Positions 53,120-61,065 of a stretch of 64,000 nucleotides of DNA are shown piece by piece. Source of the stretch: Pedobacter boryungensis. Lineage in GTDB: Bacteria; Bacteroidota; Bacteroidia; Sphingobacteriales; Sphingobacteriaceae. The stretch is taken from assembly GCF_013204825.1 (NCBI RefSeq), contig NZ_JABMKV010000001.1:496001-560000 (forward strand), read 5' to 3'. The position numbers and the translations under genes are program-made. The number at the start of each line of letters is the position of its first letter. The first letter of the stretch is position 1. The notes below the pieces were generated by a model that saw only the letters and a program-made list of their open reading frames with translations, searched no databases and had not been told where the DNA came from.

Positions 53120-53881
53120 AAAGAGCGGACAAATAACAATCCGTCCTTTCAACTGAAGCGCAGCGAAATGGAGAACTAAAAGAAAGCGTAGCTAAATCTT
53201 TGAACGTATATTTAGTGCAAAGATTTAGCTTCGCTAAGCAAATGTGGTTCTCGGCTACGCTCGAAATGACGATTCGTTTATTCTTATCACTATCAAATTG
53301 TCTTGGCAGGAACCAAGAGCGTAGGGCAGACAGGAACGGCGGGCCAGCGGGAGCCCACAGCGTGGAAGCTTCGTTCCTGACTTGATCTTTTGCATACTTT
53401 TCCATCAAGGGAAAAGTTTGATGCCCCGCGGCAAAGAGCGGAATAACAATCCGTCTTTTCGACTGGAGCGCAGCGAAATGGAGAACTAAAAGAAAGCGAA
53501 GCTAAATCCTTGAACTTATACTTAATGCAAAGATTTAGCTTCGCTGAGCAAACGTGGTTCTCGACTACGCTCGAAAAGACGATAGCATATTCTTATACTG
53601 TCTAATTGATTTAGCTCGTACCCAAGAGCGTGGGGCAGACAGGAACGGCGGGCCAGCGTAAGCCTATAGCGTGGAAGCTTCGTTCCTGGCTTGATCTTTT
53701 GCTTACTTTTCCATCAAGGGAAAAGTTTGATGCCACCGCGGCAAAGAGCGGACAATAACAATCCGTCATTTCGACTGTAGCGCAGCGAAATGGAGAAATC
53801 CTTGAACCTATCTTTAGGAGTGCAAAGGTTTAGCATCGCTGAGCAAATGTGGTTCTCGGCTACGCTCGAAATGACGATAGC
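53120..53881. repeat. Repeat island 1: about 2.4 copies of a 310-bp interspersed repeat
   Basis: The core AATCCGTC...TTTCGACTG(G/T)AGCGCAGCG recurs at 53138, 53448 and 53760 (periods 310 and 312). Each unit contains opposing arms (GAGCGCAGCGAAATGGAGAA with TTCTCGGCTACGCTCGAAA, and AGCTAAATCTTT with AAAGATTTAGCT) that form a long cruciform. A second block (AAGAGCGTAGGGCAGACAGG...TTGATGCC) carries a CTTTTCC/GGAAAAG hairpin. Base composition is clearly GC-richer than the flanking genes. Short open frames here are repeat artefacts. The 890-base gap contains no gene. Confidence 0.85.
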
Positions 53882-54061
53882 TTATTCTTCAGAACCTGAT
53901 TTTTTAGCTTTAACTTTCTTTTTTGCTTTAATAGCTTCGTTTAATAGAAATTCAATTTGCCCATTCGTACTCCTAAACTCATTAGCCGCCCATTGCTCTA
54001 TTTCTTTAAGCAATGCTGGGTTTATTCTTAACACAAATGCTTTTTTATCTTTCTCTGACAT
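53882..54061 (-). CDS. Arc-type ribbon-helix-helix DNA-binding protein (59 aa)
   Basis: A 59-residue protein: FVLRINPALLKEIEQWAANEFRSTNGQIEFLLNEAI (core FVLRINPALLKEIEQWA) is the Arc/MetJ-type RHH fold, followed by a basic tail (KAKKKVKAKKSG). It overlaps the upstream PH-domain gene by 17 bases and so belongs to the SPFH-PH-RHH operon. Its stop codon and last codon fall within sequence shared with the downstream repeat (CGATAGCTTATTC), so the repeat forms the gene's 3' end. Likely an autoregulator or a DNA-binding partner; the target is unknown. Confidence 0.82.
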   Translation of the reverse strand: MSEKDKKAFVLRINPALLKEIEQWAANEFRSTNGQIEFLLNEAIKAKKKVKAKKSGSEE

Positions 54062-54581
54062 CGGTTTCTATAGCTCCTATGTTATATTGGCGTTTTAAGT
54101 TGATGAGAAAAAGTGAAAGCTCATCTGCTTTAGTGGTGCTAAAAAGTAGTTTTTTGTGATTACTCAATTCTAATTGCAAACCTACGTTGTTGTCGTTAAA
54201 AATATAAGCTTTGTCACTAAATTTAAACCAAAGGCGATATTTTATTCCCCAACCACCATATTCCCCAAATGCATCATATTTTCGAAGGTAAATTTTAGTG
54301 ATCTTAGTCCATGAGATTTCTCGTCTTCTTGTAAATGGCCAGTATCGATAACTTAGCCCACATTGATCAATCACTAAAGTAAGGGAGTTGTTTGTAATAA
54401 AATGAACTAACACATAAGGCAATACCAATGCCCAAATGGGGGCAAAATAACTTGCTTTTAAATCGTGCATCGTTATTCCACCCTTATCTAAAAATAAAAT
54501 ACTTCCAGTTATGATGGTCTCTATACCCAAAAGAATATATAACCACCATAATTTTAACTTTTGTACTTCTCTAAATTCCAT
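54045..54581 (-). CDS. PH-domain-like membrane protein
   Basis: A 178-residue protein with two N-terminal membrane helices (about 12-32 and 45-66) and a cytoplasmic bacterial-PH-like beta domain (about 70-165; LTLVIDQCGLSYRYWPFTRRREISWTKITKIYLRK, core RYWPFTRRREISWTKI). It is adjacent to the SPFH gene (no spacer) and overlaps the RHH gene, so the three act as a unit. Enzymatic function is not expected. Confidence 0.72.
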   Translation of the reverse strand: MEFREVQKLKLWWLYILLGIETIITGSILFLDKGGITMHDLKASYFAPIWALVLPYVLVHFITNNSLTLVIDQCGLSYRYWPFTRRREISWTKITKIYLRKYDAFGEYGGWGIKYRLWFKFSDKAYIFNDNNVGLQLELSNHKKLLFSTTKADELSLFLINLKRQYNIGAIETDVRER

Positions 54582-55439
54582 CTAATTGTATAGTGTACCA
54601 GTATTTACAACAGGTTGCACATGTCTATCTCCACAAAGTACCACTAATAAATTGCTCACCATTGCGGCTTTACGTTCTTCATCTAACTCTACAATACCTT
54701 TTTGAGATAATTTGTCTAAAGCCATCTCCACCATACCAACTGCACCTTCCACAATTAATCTTCTTGCGGCAATAACGGCGGTAGCTTGTTGACGTTGTAA
54801 CATGGCACTTGCAATTTCTTGTGCATAAGCTAAGTGAGAAATACGTGCTTCAATTACTTCAATTCCAGCTCTAGAAAGACGCTCGTTTAATTCTCCTTCT
54901 AAAAGAACGCTTACCTTTTCGGCACCATCTTTTAAGGTAATCTCTGCGCTTTCATCTTCCATATGGTCATAGGCAAAACTATTTGCCAAATGTCTAACTG
55001 CCGCCTCACTCTGTATATTCACATATTGCAAATAATTTTCTACAGCAAAGGTGGCTTTTGCCGTTTCCTTAACTTGCCATACAATAACTGCCGCAATTTC
55101 AATTGGATTACCCATTTTATCATTAACTTTCAATTGTTGACCGTTTAAGTTACGTGCACGAAGTGATAATTTACTTTTAGAAGTAAAAGGGTTCACCCAA
55201 AAGAAACCGTCCGATTTTACGGTGCCCACATATTGCCCAAATAGGGTTAATACTTTTGATTCGTTAGGGTTTACAATAATTAATCCTGGCATAACCAGCA
55301 AGAAATTAAGCGTTAAAATGATGCTCCCAAAAACAAACATTTCTGCGACGAAGCAAAATATGGCAGTAGCTAAAAGTCCTAAAAATAAAACTAATGCTAA
55401 GTAGCCAGATGGTGGATTGATAATTTTTTCTTGATACAT
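54582..55439 (-). CDS. SPFH/band 7 domain membrane protein
   Basis: A 285-residue stomatin/flotillin-type protein. Two hydrophobic stretches lie at about 12-50. The SPFH domain follows (GLIIVNPNESKVLTLFGQYVGTVKSDGFFWVNPF, core VLTLFGQYVGTV; AVIVWQVKETAKATFAVENY; GIEVIEARISHLAYA). A coiled region ends with ASAMLQRQQATAVIAARRLIVEGA. Such proteins form oligomeric membrane microdomains. It is the first gene of the operon with the PH and RHH genes. Confidence 0.88.
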   Translation of the reverse strand: MYQEKIINPPSGYLALVLFLGLLATAIFCFVAEMFVFGSIILTLNFLLVMPGLIIVNPNESKVLTLFGQYVGTVKSDGFFWVNPFTSKSKLSLRARNLNGQQLKVNDKMGNPIEIAAVIVWQVKETAKATFAVENYLQYVNIQSEAAVRHLANSFAYDHMEDESAEITLKDGAEKVSVLLEGELNERLSRAGIEVIEARISHLAYAQEIASAMLQRQQATAVIAARRLIVEGAVGMVEMALDKLSQKGIVELDEERKAAMVSNLLVVLCGDRHVQPVVNTGTLYN

Positions 55440-55554
55440 GATTGATATTAATTTGATATCATAAAGTGAAGCATAAATTTCGATATAAGCAAATAAAATT
55501 TACAATAAGTCAATTAGTTAATTCGCTAATAGGTTAATTATGATGAAATAATCT

Positions 55555-55562
55555 TAATTTTG
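55555..55562 (+). promoter_or_regulatory. -7 box (TAATTTTG) of the HDIG gene
   Basis: A TAnnTTTG match overlapping a TTG codon at 55560, which therefore cannot be the translation start. Predicted transcription starts near 55566. Confidence 0.45.
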
Positions 55563-55583
55563 GGTAAATCAACCTGTACTATT

Positions 55584-57659
55584 TTGGCCAAAATCAGAAA
55601 AAATCCTAAAGTACTTTATCGTAAATATTCATCTAACATTAAGTATGTGATGATGGTAGTTTGTGTGTTTGTCATTACACTTTATTTGCCAAAACAACCA
55701 CGATTTAGATATGAATTTGAGAAGGGCAAGACCTGGATGAATAAAGATTTAATTTCTCCATTTAGTTTTGCTATTTTAAAAACCTCACCTCAGGTAGTGA
55801 TCGATAAAAAAGACGCATTAAATAATGTACTACCTATTTATAAATATGATGAGGATGTATTTAAAGGACAAAGCGAAGCCTTTTTGAATGAATTCGACGT
55901 AAAATGGAAGTCCAACGCATTTGCAGAAAATGAAAAGGAGGGCGCTAAGCAAGCGGCCTATAAAATGCTAGAGCTGGTATACAAGAAAGGGATCATCGGA
56001 TTAACCGCTAAACATCAAAAAGATGGGAAAAATTACGATTTCTCGTTGCTCAATAATAACGTTTCCATAAAAAGTAATTCTCAGGATGTTTTCACTGTAG
56101 AAAGTGCCTTAGATTATTTTAAAAGCAACTACAGGTCTATTAACGCAAGAGTTAAAGATGCCGTTATAGATTTAGTAGAAAGCCATTTAAAACCCAACAT
56201 TATTTTTGATGAAGAATTAACCCTCACCGTTCAAAATAGTACACTTAATAGTCTTTCTACAACGAAAGGTATGGTGCAAAAAGGTGAGTTGATTGTGGCA
56301 AAGGGTAATATTATTGACGATGAAGTGTATCAAAAACTGCTATCCTATAAAGATGCTTATGAAGCCCAAACCAAAACCATAGGTGACAATAGATTGGTTT
56401 ATTTAGGGCAAGTATTACTAGTAGGCTTTATCATTACCTTGTTGATGGTATTTTTGTTTCTATTTAGGAAAGATATTTTTGCCGATAATCGTCAGCTATC
56501 CTTGCTTTTGTTGGTCATTACATCTATGCTATTGGCATTAACTTGGGCTATAAAACTCAACTTACCTAGCTTATATTACATTCCTTTTTGTATTGTACCC
56601 ATTATTATCAGGATATTGTTTGATACGCGTTTAGCACTCAATTTGCACTTGCTGGTAATTTTAGTGGCAGGGTTTTTTGTGCCAAATAGCTTCGAGTTTG
56701 TGTTTTATCAGACTACTGCGGGTATGGTGGCTATCTACAGCATTAAAAACCTAATTAAGAGAGAGCAATTGTTAGTGTCTGCTTTCTTTATTTTGGCAGC
56801 GTATTTTGTGTCTTTTGTGGGTATAGCCTTGTTAAGAGAAGGATCTATCAAACAAATAGAATGGATGAACTTCTTGCCTTTTATTTTTAGTGTATTACTT
56901 TCCTTATTGGCATATCCGTTAATTTATGCATTTGAACGTGTATTTGGAATTACCTCAGATGTGGCTTTAATAGAGCTTACCAATACCAATAATAAATTGT
57001 TGAGGGAGCTCGCGTTCAAAGCTCCAGGAACATTCCAGCACTCACTACAAGTAGCAAATCTTGCAGAAGCAGCTATTTTTAAAATTGGCGGAAATTCATT
57101 ATTGGTAAGGGCAGGAGCATTATACCACGATATTGGTAAAATGGAGAACCCACAATATTTTATCGAGAACCAAAATACCTCAACCAGTCCCCACGATAAG
57201 TTGCCTTATGAACAAAGTGCGCAAATCATTATTAAACACGTACATAAAGGCATAGAGATTACACGCAAGCATAAATTGCCAGAGAATGTAATCGATTTTA
57301 TTAGAACGCATCATGGTAATACACGTGTAGATTATTTTTATCAATCTTTTTTAAAGAACTCACCTGAGAAATTTGTTGATGAGAATATTTTCCGTTACCC
57401 CGGACCCATTCCTTTCTCTAAGGAAACAGGCGTTTTAATGCTAGCAGATTCTGTGGAAGCAGCCTCAAGAAGTTTAAAAAATCCAGATGCTCAAAGTATA
57501 AATGACCTGGTTGAAAGAATAATTAACTACAAACTAGAGCAGGATCAGTTAGATAATTGCGATTTAACATTAAAAGATTTAGAAACTATAAAGCTGATAT
57601 TCAAGACAATGCTAATGAGTATCTATCATGTAAGAATAGATTATTTACAAACAACATAA
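55584..57659 (+). CDS. HDIG/7TMR-HD membrane phosphodiesterase, PgpH-like
   Basis: A 691-residue protein with one N-terminal helix (about 20-40), a long extracytoplasmic 7TMR-HDED domain (to about 270), about seven membrane helices (275-455) and a cytoplasmic HD domain with His515-Asp516 in ALYHDIGKMENP, HVHKGIEI and RTHHGNTRVDYFY. The arrangement is that of PgpH, which degrades c-di-AMP. The start is set at TTG 55584, because an upstream TTG at 55560 lies in the -7 box; the exact start is uncertain. Confidence 0.87.
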   Translation: MAKIRKNPKVLYRKYSSNIKYVMMVVCVFVITLYLPKQPRFRYEFEKGKTWMNKDLISPFSFAILKTSPQVVIDKKDALNNVLPIYKYDEDVFKGQSEAFLNEFDVKWKSNAFAENEKEGAKQAAYKMLELVYKKGIIGLTAKHQKDGKNYDFSLLNNNVSIKSNSQDVFTVESALDYFKSNYRSINARVKDAVIDLVESHLKPNIIFDEELTLTVQNSTLNSLSTTKGMVQKGELIVAKGNIIDDEVYQKLLSYKDAYEAQTKTIGDNRLVYLGQVLLVGFIITLLMVFLFLFRKDIFADNRQLSLLLLVITSMLLALTWAIKLNLPSLYYIPFCIVPIIIRILFDTRLALNLHLLVILVAGFFVPNSFEFVFYQTTAGMVAIYSIKNLIKREQLLVSAFFILAAYFVSFVGIALLREGSIKQIEWMNFLPFIFSVLLSLLAYPLIYAFERVFGITSDVALIELTNTNNKLLRELAFKAPGTFQHSLQVANLAEAAIFKIGGNSLLVRAGALYHDIGKMENPQYFIENQNTSTSPHDKLPYEQSAQIIIKHVHKGIEITRKHKLPENVIDFIRTHHGNTRVDYFYQSFLKNSPEKFVDENIFRYPGPIPFSKETGVLMLADSVEAASRSLKNPDAQSINDLVERIINYKLEQDQLDNCDLTLKDLETIKLIFKTMLMSIYHVRIDYLQTT

Positions 57660-57665
57660 TTTTTT

Positions 57666-57695
57666 TTTGTAAACATCAATGAATTGCTATATTTG
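57666..57695 (+). promoter_or_regulatory. Promoter of the tRNA cluster
   Basis: TTTG (57666-57669), an 18-base spacer and TATATTTG (57688-57695). Predicted start of transcription near 57699, 26 bases before tRNA-Ser. Confidence 0.65.
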
Positions 57696-57724
57696 CAACC
57701 TCAAAACGGATATTTTGAGTATAC

Positions 57725-57811
57725 GGAGGGATGCCTGAGTGGCCGAAAGGAACAGTTTGCTAAACTGTCGTACTGGCAACGGTACCGAGGGTTCGAATCC
57801 CTCTTCCTCCG
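57725..57811 (+). tRNA. tRNA-Ser(GCT)
   Basis: Acceptor GGAGGGA (57725-57731) pairs with TTCCTCC (57804-57810), with discriminator G57811. The anticodon loop TTGCTAA places GCT at 57759-57761. A long variable arm and GTTCGAATCC T-arm are present. CCA is not encoded. 87 nt. Confidence 0.96.
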
Positions 57812-57907
57812 CATCAAATTTAAAACTTCAATTTAATGGTTTTTCCCATATTAAAACCGTTACTTTGCAATCCCTCGCAAAAGGGTCAAAAGGTGATACT
57901 AAGTTTT

Positions 57908-57981
57908 CGGGGTGTAGCGTAGCCCGGTATCGCGCCTGCTTTGGGAGCAGGAGGTCGTAGGTTCGAATCCTGCCACCCCGA
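57908..57981 (+). tRNA. tRNA-Pro(TGG), copy 1
   Basis: Acceptor CGGGGTG (57908-57914) pairs with CACCCCG (57974-57980), discriminator A. Anticodon loop TTTGGGA gives TGG. T-arm GGTTCGAATCC present. 74 nt, CCA not encoded. Confidence 0.96.
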
Positions 57982-58034
57982 CAAAAAGTATGATTCCACT
58001 TTCGCAAAAGGGTCAAAAAAGGTGATACCAAGTT

Positions 58035-58108
58035 CGGGATGTAGCGTAGCCCGGTATCGCGCCTGCTTTGGGAGCAGGAGGTCGTAGGTTCGAATCCTGC
58101 CATCCCGA
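58035..58108 (+). tRNA. tRNA-Pro(TGG), copy 2
   Basis: Identical to copy 1 except for one compensatory acceptor pair: CGGGATG (58035-58041) with CATCCCG (58101-58107). Lies 127 bases after copy 1 and is preceded by the same leader (CGCAAAAGGGTCAAAA, GGTGATAC), so the pair arose by tandem duplication. Confidence 0.96.
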
Positions 58109-58114
58109 CAAACT

Positions 58115-58146
58115 AAAACCCTGTAGCTTTTGCTACGGGGTTTTTT
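58115..58146 (+). terminator. Intrinsic terminator of the tRNA cluster
   Basis: AACCCTGTAGC (58117-58127) pairs with GCTACGGGGTT (58132-58142; one wobble), followed by T residues. Confidence 0.9.
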
Positions 58147-58272
58147 GTTTTGCAGCCAGCTCAAGCTCAAAGCTTGAAAGCGCAGGGGCAACACAAAAAA
58201 CAAGTCCCGAAAAATGAGAGGGGCGAAGGGTTTTGGTTTGGATCTCCCCTTCTCAGGTTCACCGCAGTGAAA

Positions 58273-58297
58273 CGTAGGTCATCCTGCCATCCCGACA
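58273..58297 (+). repeat. Degenerate copy of a tRNA-Pro 3' end
   Basis: CGTAGGT directly followed by CATCCTGCCATCCCGACA reproduces the 3' end of tRNA-Pro copy 2 (58083-58110), with about four bases of the T-loop missing. It retains the copy-2 version of the acceptor (CATCCCG). It could be a decayed attachment site or a tRNA duplication remnant. Confidence 0.6.
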
Positions 58298-58303
58298 CAT
58301 GAT

Positions 58304-58336
58304 AAGCCTTTTCTGCATAGCAGAAAAGGCTTTTTT
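58304..58336 (+). terminator. Second intrinsic terminator after the tRNA remnant
   Basis: AAGCCTTTTCTGC (58304-58316) pairs perfectly with GCAGAAAAGGCTT (58320-58332), three-base loop, followed by T. Confidence 0.88.
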
Positions 58337-58596
58337 GTTTTCAAACAGCATGAAGCCAAAGGCTTTATGGATGGTGGGAAACAAAAATGCAAGCATTGAG
58401 GCACGAGATGGCAGGCTTGAGTTTGTCTCAAATACCCATATCACAGGATCTGAGCCATTCAACACAGTAAACAGATTAGCTTTTGCTAGATGATTTTGTT
58501 GTACTTTTAAAACTAATGTTAGTTCCCATTCGTTACCTAAAATGAATTTAATGATCGAATTTTCACTTAAAATTGTTCGACGTAATCTAAGCGTAT
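58337..58596. other. Intergenic stretch without recognisable gene
   Basis: About 260 bases after the second terminator contain no convincing ORF, RNA or repeat. The bases are GC-richer than surrounding genes in parts. Overlapping open frames on both strands lack codon structure. Confidence 0.5.
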
Positions 58597-59034
58597 ATGC
58601 TGAAACTGTATATTCCATTTTTTGGATATGGATTTTTTATCTTTTATCTCACCATGTTCTTTTGGGGATTCGACGAACCTACTGATGTTTTACCTTACAT
58701 TAATTTAGGAAGTTCGGTTGTGCTATTTGTAGGCGCATCCACGTTAGCGCTTTACCAGCGTAAAACTGCTGCTATCATCGGCGCTCTTTGTATGCTTATT
58801 ACCTCGCCATTGTTTTACGAGGTGGCCTTAGGCATCGGTACCTCGAATTTCACACCTTATCTTATCATCTCCTTAGGCCTATATATATGGGGGGTAATAG
58901 GCGTCTTTAACGTCCTTACTAATCGACAAAGCCATACTACATTAAAAAGACCAGTGAAAATTATCCTTTCCATTTTGCCTATTTTATTAATCTTCTTATG
59001 GATTTTGCAAACTAACGCTTTGCGATATCTATAG
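58597..59034 (+). CDS. Hypothetical four-helix membrane protein
   Basis: A 145-residue protein with four predicted membrane helices (about 5-25, 33-52, 57-76, 83-103) and a fifth near the C-terminus (124-140). It has no recognised domain. It is 22 bases upstream of an orphan lipoprotein gene and likely forms an operon with it. It lies between tRNA genes and repeats, the kind of site where accessory genes collect. Confidence 0.55.
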   Translation: MLKLYIPFFGYGFFIFYLTMFFWGFDEPTDVLPYINLGSSVVLFVGASTLALYQRKTAAIIGALCMLITSPLFYEVALGIGTSNFTPYLIISLGLYIWGVIGVFNVLTNRQSHTTLKRPVKIILSILPILLIFLWILQTNALRYL

Positions 59035-59056
59035 CTTAGCACTAAAATCTGTCCTC

Positions 59057-59812
59057 ATGAAAAATAGACTCATCTATACCTTTCTAGCGATCACCATAAC
59101 ACTATTTGCTTGCCAGCAAGCTGCAAAAACGCCAAACGTGAAAGGGGAGGCGAAACCAGATTCAGCAAATAAGAAGGAAGTAAAGGCTTCATTAAATCAA
59201 GGCCCATGTGAGCCAGGCGAACACTTGGAATATGAAGAGCCCAATGTTTTTTCTACCTACACGGAAGACCAAATCAGAGGTGAGGGTATTATCTCTTTTG
59301 AGCTGGATTTGCACAAGAGGTTAAATTTCTATGATATGGATGGAAGTATTTTTGGTTTCTTGGTCCTAAACGACAACCAGTCCTACTATACCCTTGATAT
59401 GCCACAGAAAACCGTCGCTAGAAAATTAGTGACGAATTACGATTTTGCCGCATTTGATTTTGATGCAGAAAACCCAGCTACCAATAAGGAATATTTAATT
59501 GTTTATGTGAACAAGGAAAAGAGAAAAGTTAAAAAGGCCGATGTGAAGTTTACCTACACTAATTGGAGTGATTACCTAAAAAATAGTATAGTAGTGCTAA
59601 GACCCTGCAATTTGTTAAAAGATGCCTCAGGAAAAATCCTTGATCAAAGCGCATCCCAAGTATTTACGGTGTTAGACGTGAAAGGAGATCAAATCAAAAT
59701 ACGCTCAACTAACGAATGTATGGATGAGTCAAGGGAATATATACCAATGGAGGGTTGGATACAATGGAAGTCGAGTAAATTCCTTAAAATTGATTTTACA
59801 GGCTGTGAGTAA
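59057..59812 (+). CDS. Hypothetical lipoprotein
   Basis: A 251-residue lipoprotein (LFACQQ, Cys19). The mature part starts with a charged linker, followed by a structured domain with several cysteines (QGPCEPGEH, RPCNLL, STNECMDES, DFTGCE). The C-terminal part (FTVLDVKGDQIKIRSTNECM, EGWIQWKSSKFLKIDF) looks like an SH3-like beta barrel. No family recognised. It probably acts in the periplasm or at the cell surface. Confidence 0.6.
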   Translation: MKNRLIYTFLAITITLFACQQAAKTPNVKGEAKPDSANKKEVKASLNQGPCEPGEHLEYEEPNVFSTYTEDQIRGEGIISFELDLHKRLNFYDMDGSIFGFLVLNDNQSYYTLDMPQKTVARKLVTNYDFAAFDFDAENPATNKEYLIVYVNKEKRKVKKADVKFTYTNWSDYLKNSIVVLRPCNLLKDASGKILDQSASQVFTVLDVKGDQIKIRSTNECMDESREYIPMEGWIQWKSSKFLKIDFTGCE

Positions 59813-59862
59813 TAAAAGTAAATGAGTAACGTCTGATCTTCGTTATTCCCATTAAAACGTGT

Positions 59863-59995
59863 TCGTCATTCCCGTGAAGACGGGAATCGTAATGCGATAA
59901 ATATACTTCACATTTTTGGCTAGTCATTCCCTTGAGCTTAATATTTCCTCGCTACAGCATTAAGATGCCCAGTCAAGCTGAGCATGACGAAATCC
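59863..59995. repeat. Interspersed hairpin repeats (GTCATTCCCG type)
   Basis: ATTCCCGT (59868-59875) and ACGGGAAT (59880-59887) form a perfect hairpin. A second, imperfect pair runs from GTCATTCCCTTGAGCTT to AAGCTGAGCATGACG about 60 bases later. Such elements are common short intergenic repeats in Bacteroidota. Confidence 0.6.
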
Positions 59996-60019
59996 AAAGA
60001 AAACCTTAAACAAAAGGCA

Positions 60020-60913
60020 TTAAATCTCCAACTTATATCCTTTACCTCGAACCACAACAATTTGGATATTCGGATCAACTTCGAGCTTCTTCCTCAATTT
60101 AGAAATGAACATATCCAAGCTGCGACCTACAATTACACCCTCATCTTCCCATATTTCTTTTTGCAGCCTGCTGCGTTCGATCGTTTCATTAGGACTGGAT
60201 GCAAAAATGCCAAGTACACGACTTTCAGTTTTAGTCAACTCTATCGGTTGCCCATGTATGGTAAGTATTCGATTTTTCATATCGAAGAACATAGATCCTA
60301 AGGTAAATACACCGGTTTCTTGATCATTGCGAAGTAAAGCCCTTTTTGGTTTTGTCGTGCCTAAGAACACAAACCCAATAAAAGCTAAAAACGACAGACC
60401 GCCTAAAAAGTATTCATTCTTTGCGATAGCTACACCCTTTGGTTTAAATTTTATATTGATAGTATAACATGTTTTAGGTTGCTTTCTTCCTATGCAGCTC
60501 ACGATATCATCTTTTTTATCTTTTGAAATCGCATAGCCATAAACTATACTGTCCTTTTTACAGTTAAGTACGTTAACAATATAGTCGCTAGTAAGTGGAT
60601 CTTTAATCAGCAAATTTCTAATGGTATTGACTAATACCTCTGGTTGAAAGCTAAGGTCATGCTCAAAGCTGATTTGGTATTCGTTGTCAGCGATCTTTTT
60701 TAAGGGAAGTACTCGAGAAGTACTATCGCCCGATTGCAAAAGGAGTTCATCACCAATCTTGCGAAGCGAAATTTCCCTTCTAGAATGCTCAAAATCATCC
60801 TTATCCTCCATGCGAAAAGCCACGCAGGCGATAGCAATAAACAAGAATAGTATTGATCCTAACAGGTACTTTCCTTTCCCGAACAGGAGATTTTGCCGAT
60901 CAAACATTGTCAA
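60020..60913 (-). CDS. Membrane-anchored winged-helix transcriptional regulator
   Basis: A 297-residue protein with two membrane helices (about 17-34 and 167-186), a periplasmic domain of about 130 residues between them, and a cytoplasmic C-terminal OmpR/PhoB-type winged helix (about 205-297; ELTKTESRVLGIFASSPNETIERSRLQKEIW, core LTKTESRVLGIFA; DMFISKLRKKLE; VRGKGYKLEI). It is a one-component regulator of ToxR/CadC logic with domain order reversed. There is no phospho-acceptor domain. Start at 60913 or two codons later. Flanked by repeats; targets unknown. Confidence 0.8.
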   Translation of the reverse strand: MTMFDRQNLLFGKGKYLLGSILFLFIAIACVAFRMEDKDDFEHSRREISLRKIGDELLLQSGDSTSRVLPLKKIADNEYQISFEHDLSFQPEVLVNTIRNLLIKDPLTSDYIVNVLNCKKDSIVYGYAISKDKKDDIVSCIGRKQPKTCYTINIKFKPKGVAIAKNEYFLGGLSFLAFIGFVFLGTTKPKRALLRNDQETGVFTLGSMFFDMKNRILTIHGQPIELTKTESRVLGIFASSPNETIERSRLQKEIWEDEGVIVGRSLDMFISKLRKKLEVDPNIQIVVVRGKGYKLEI

Positions 60914-61065
60914 TTATTTTATTTACAAAGTTTACATTTTTATTTACAATCCAAATTCCTCAGCATACACCCATCAAAGTAATTTCGCTGCCGTTCCACT
61001 CAATCATTATTGGACGTTAAAACAATTGTCAATATTAAAAATAAATTATGATACCAACGAAACTA

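Noticed and set aside
53061..53408. Open frames inside the repeat island (also 53200-53385, 61180-61634, 62708-63161, 63648-63854)
   Set aside because: They follow the repeat units, repeat each other's sequence, and lack homology or codon structure of real genes.
55560..55583. TTG at 55560 as start of the HDIG gene
   Set aside because: It lies inside a good -7 promoter box, so it would not be in the mRNA.
57828..58203. Minus-strand open frames across the tRNA genes
   Set aside because: They are complements of the two tRNA-Pro genes; the products (MAGFEPTTSC-like) are the well-known tRNA-derived annotation artefacts.
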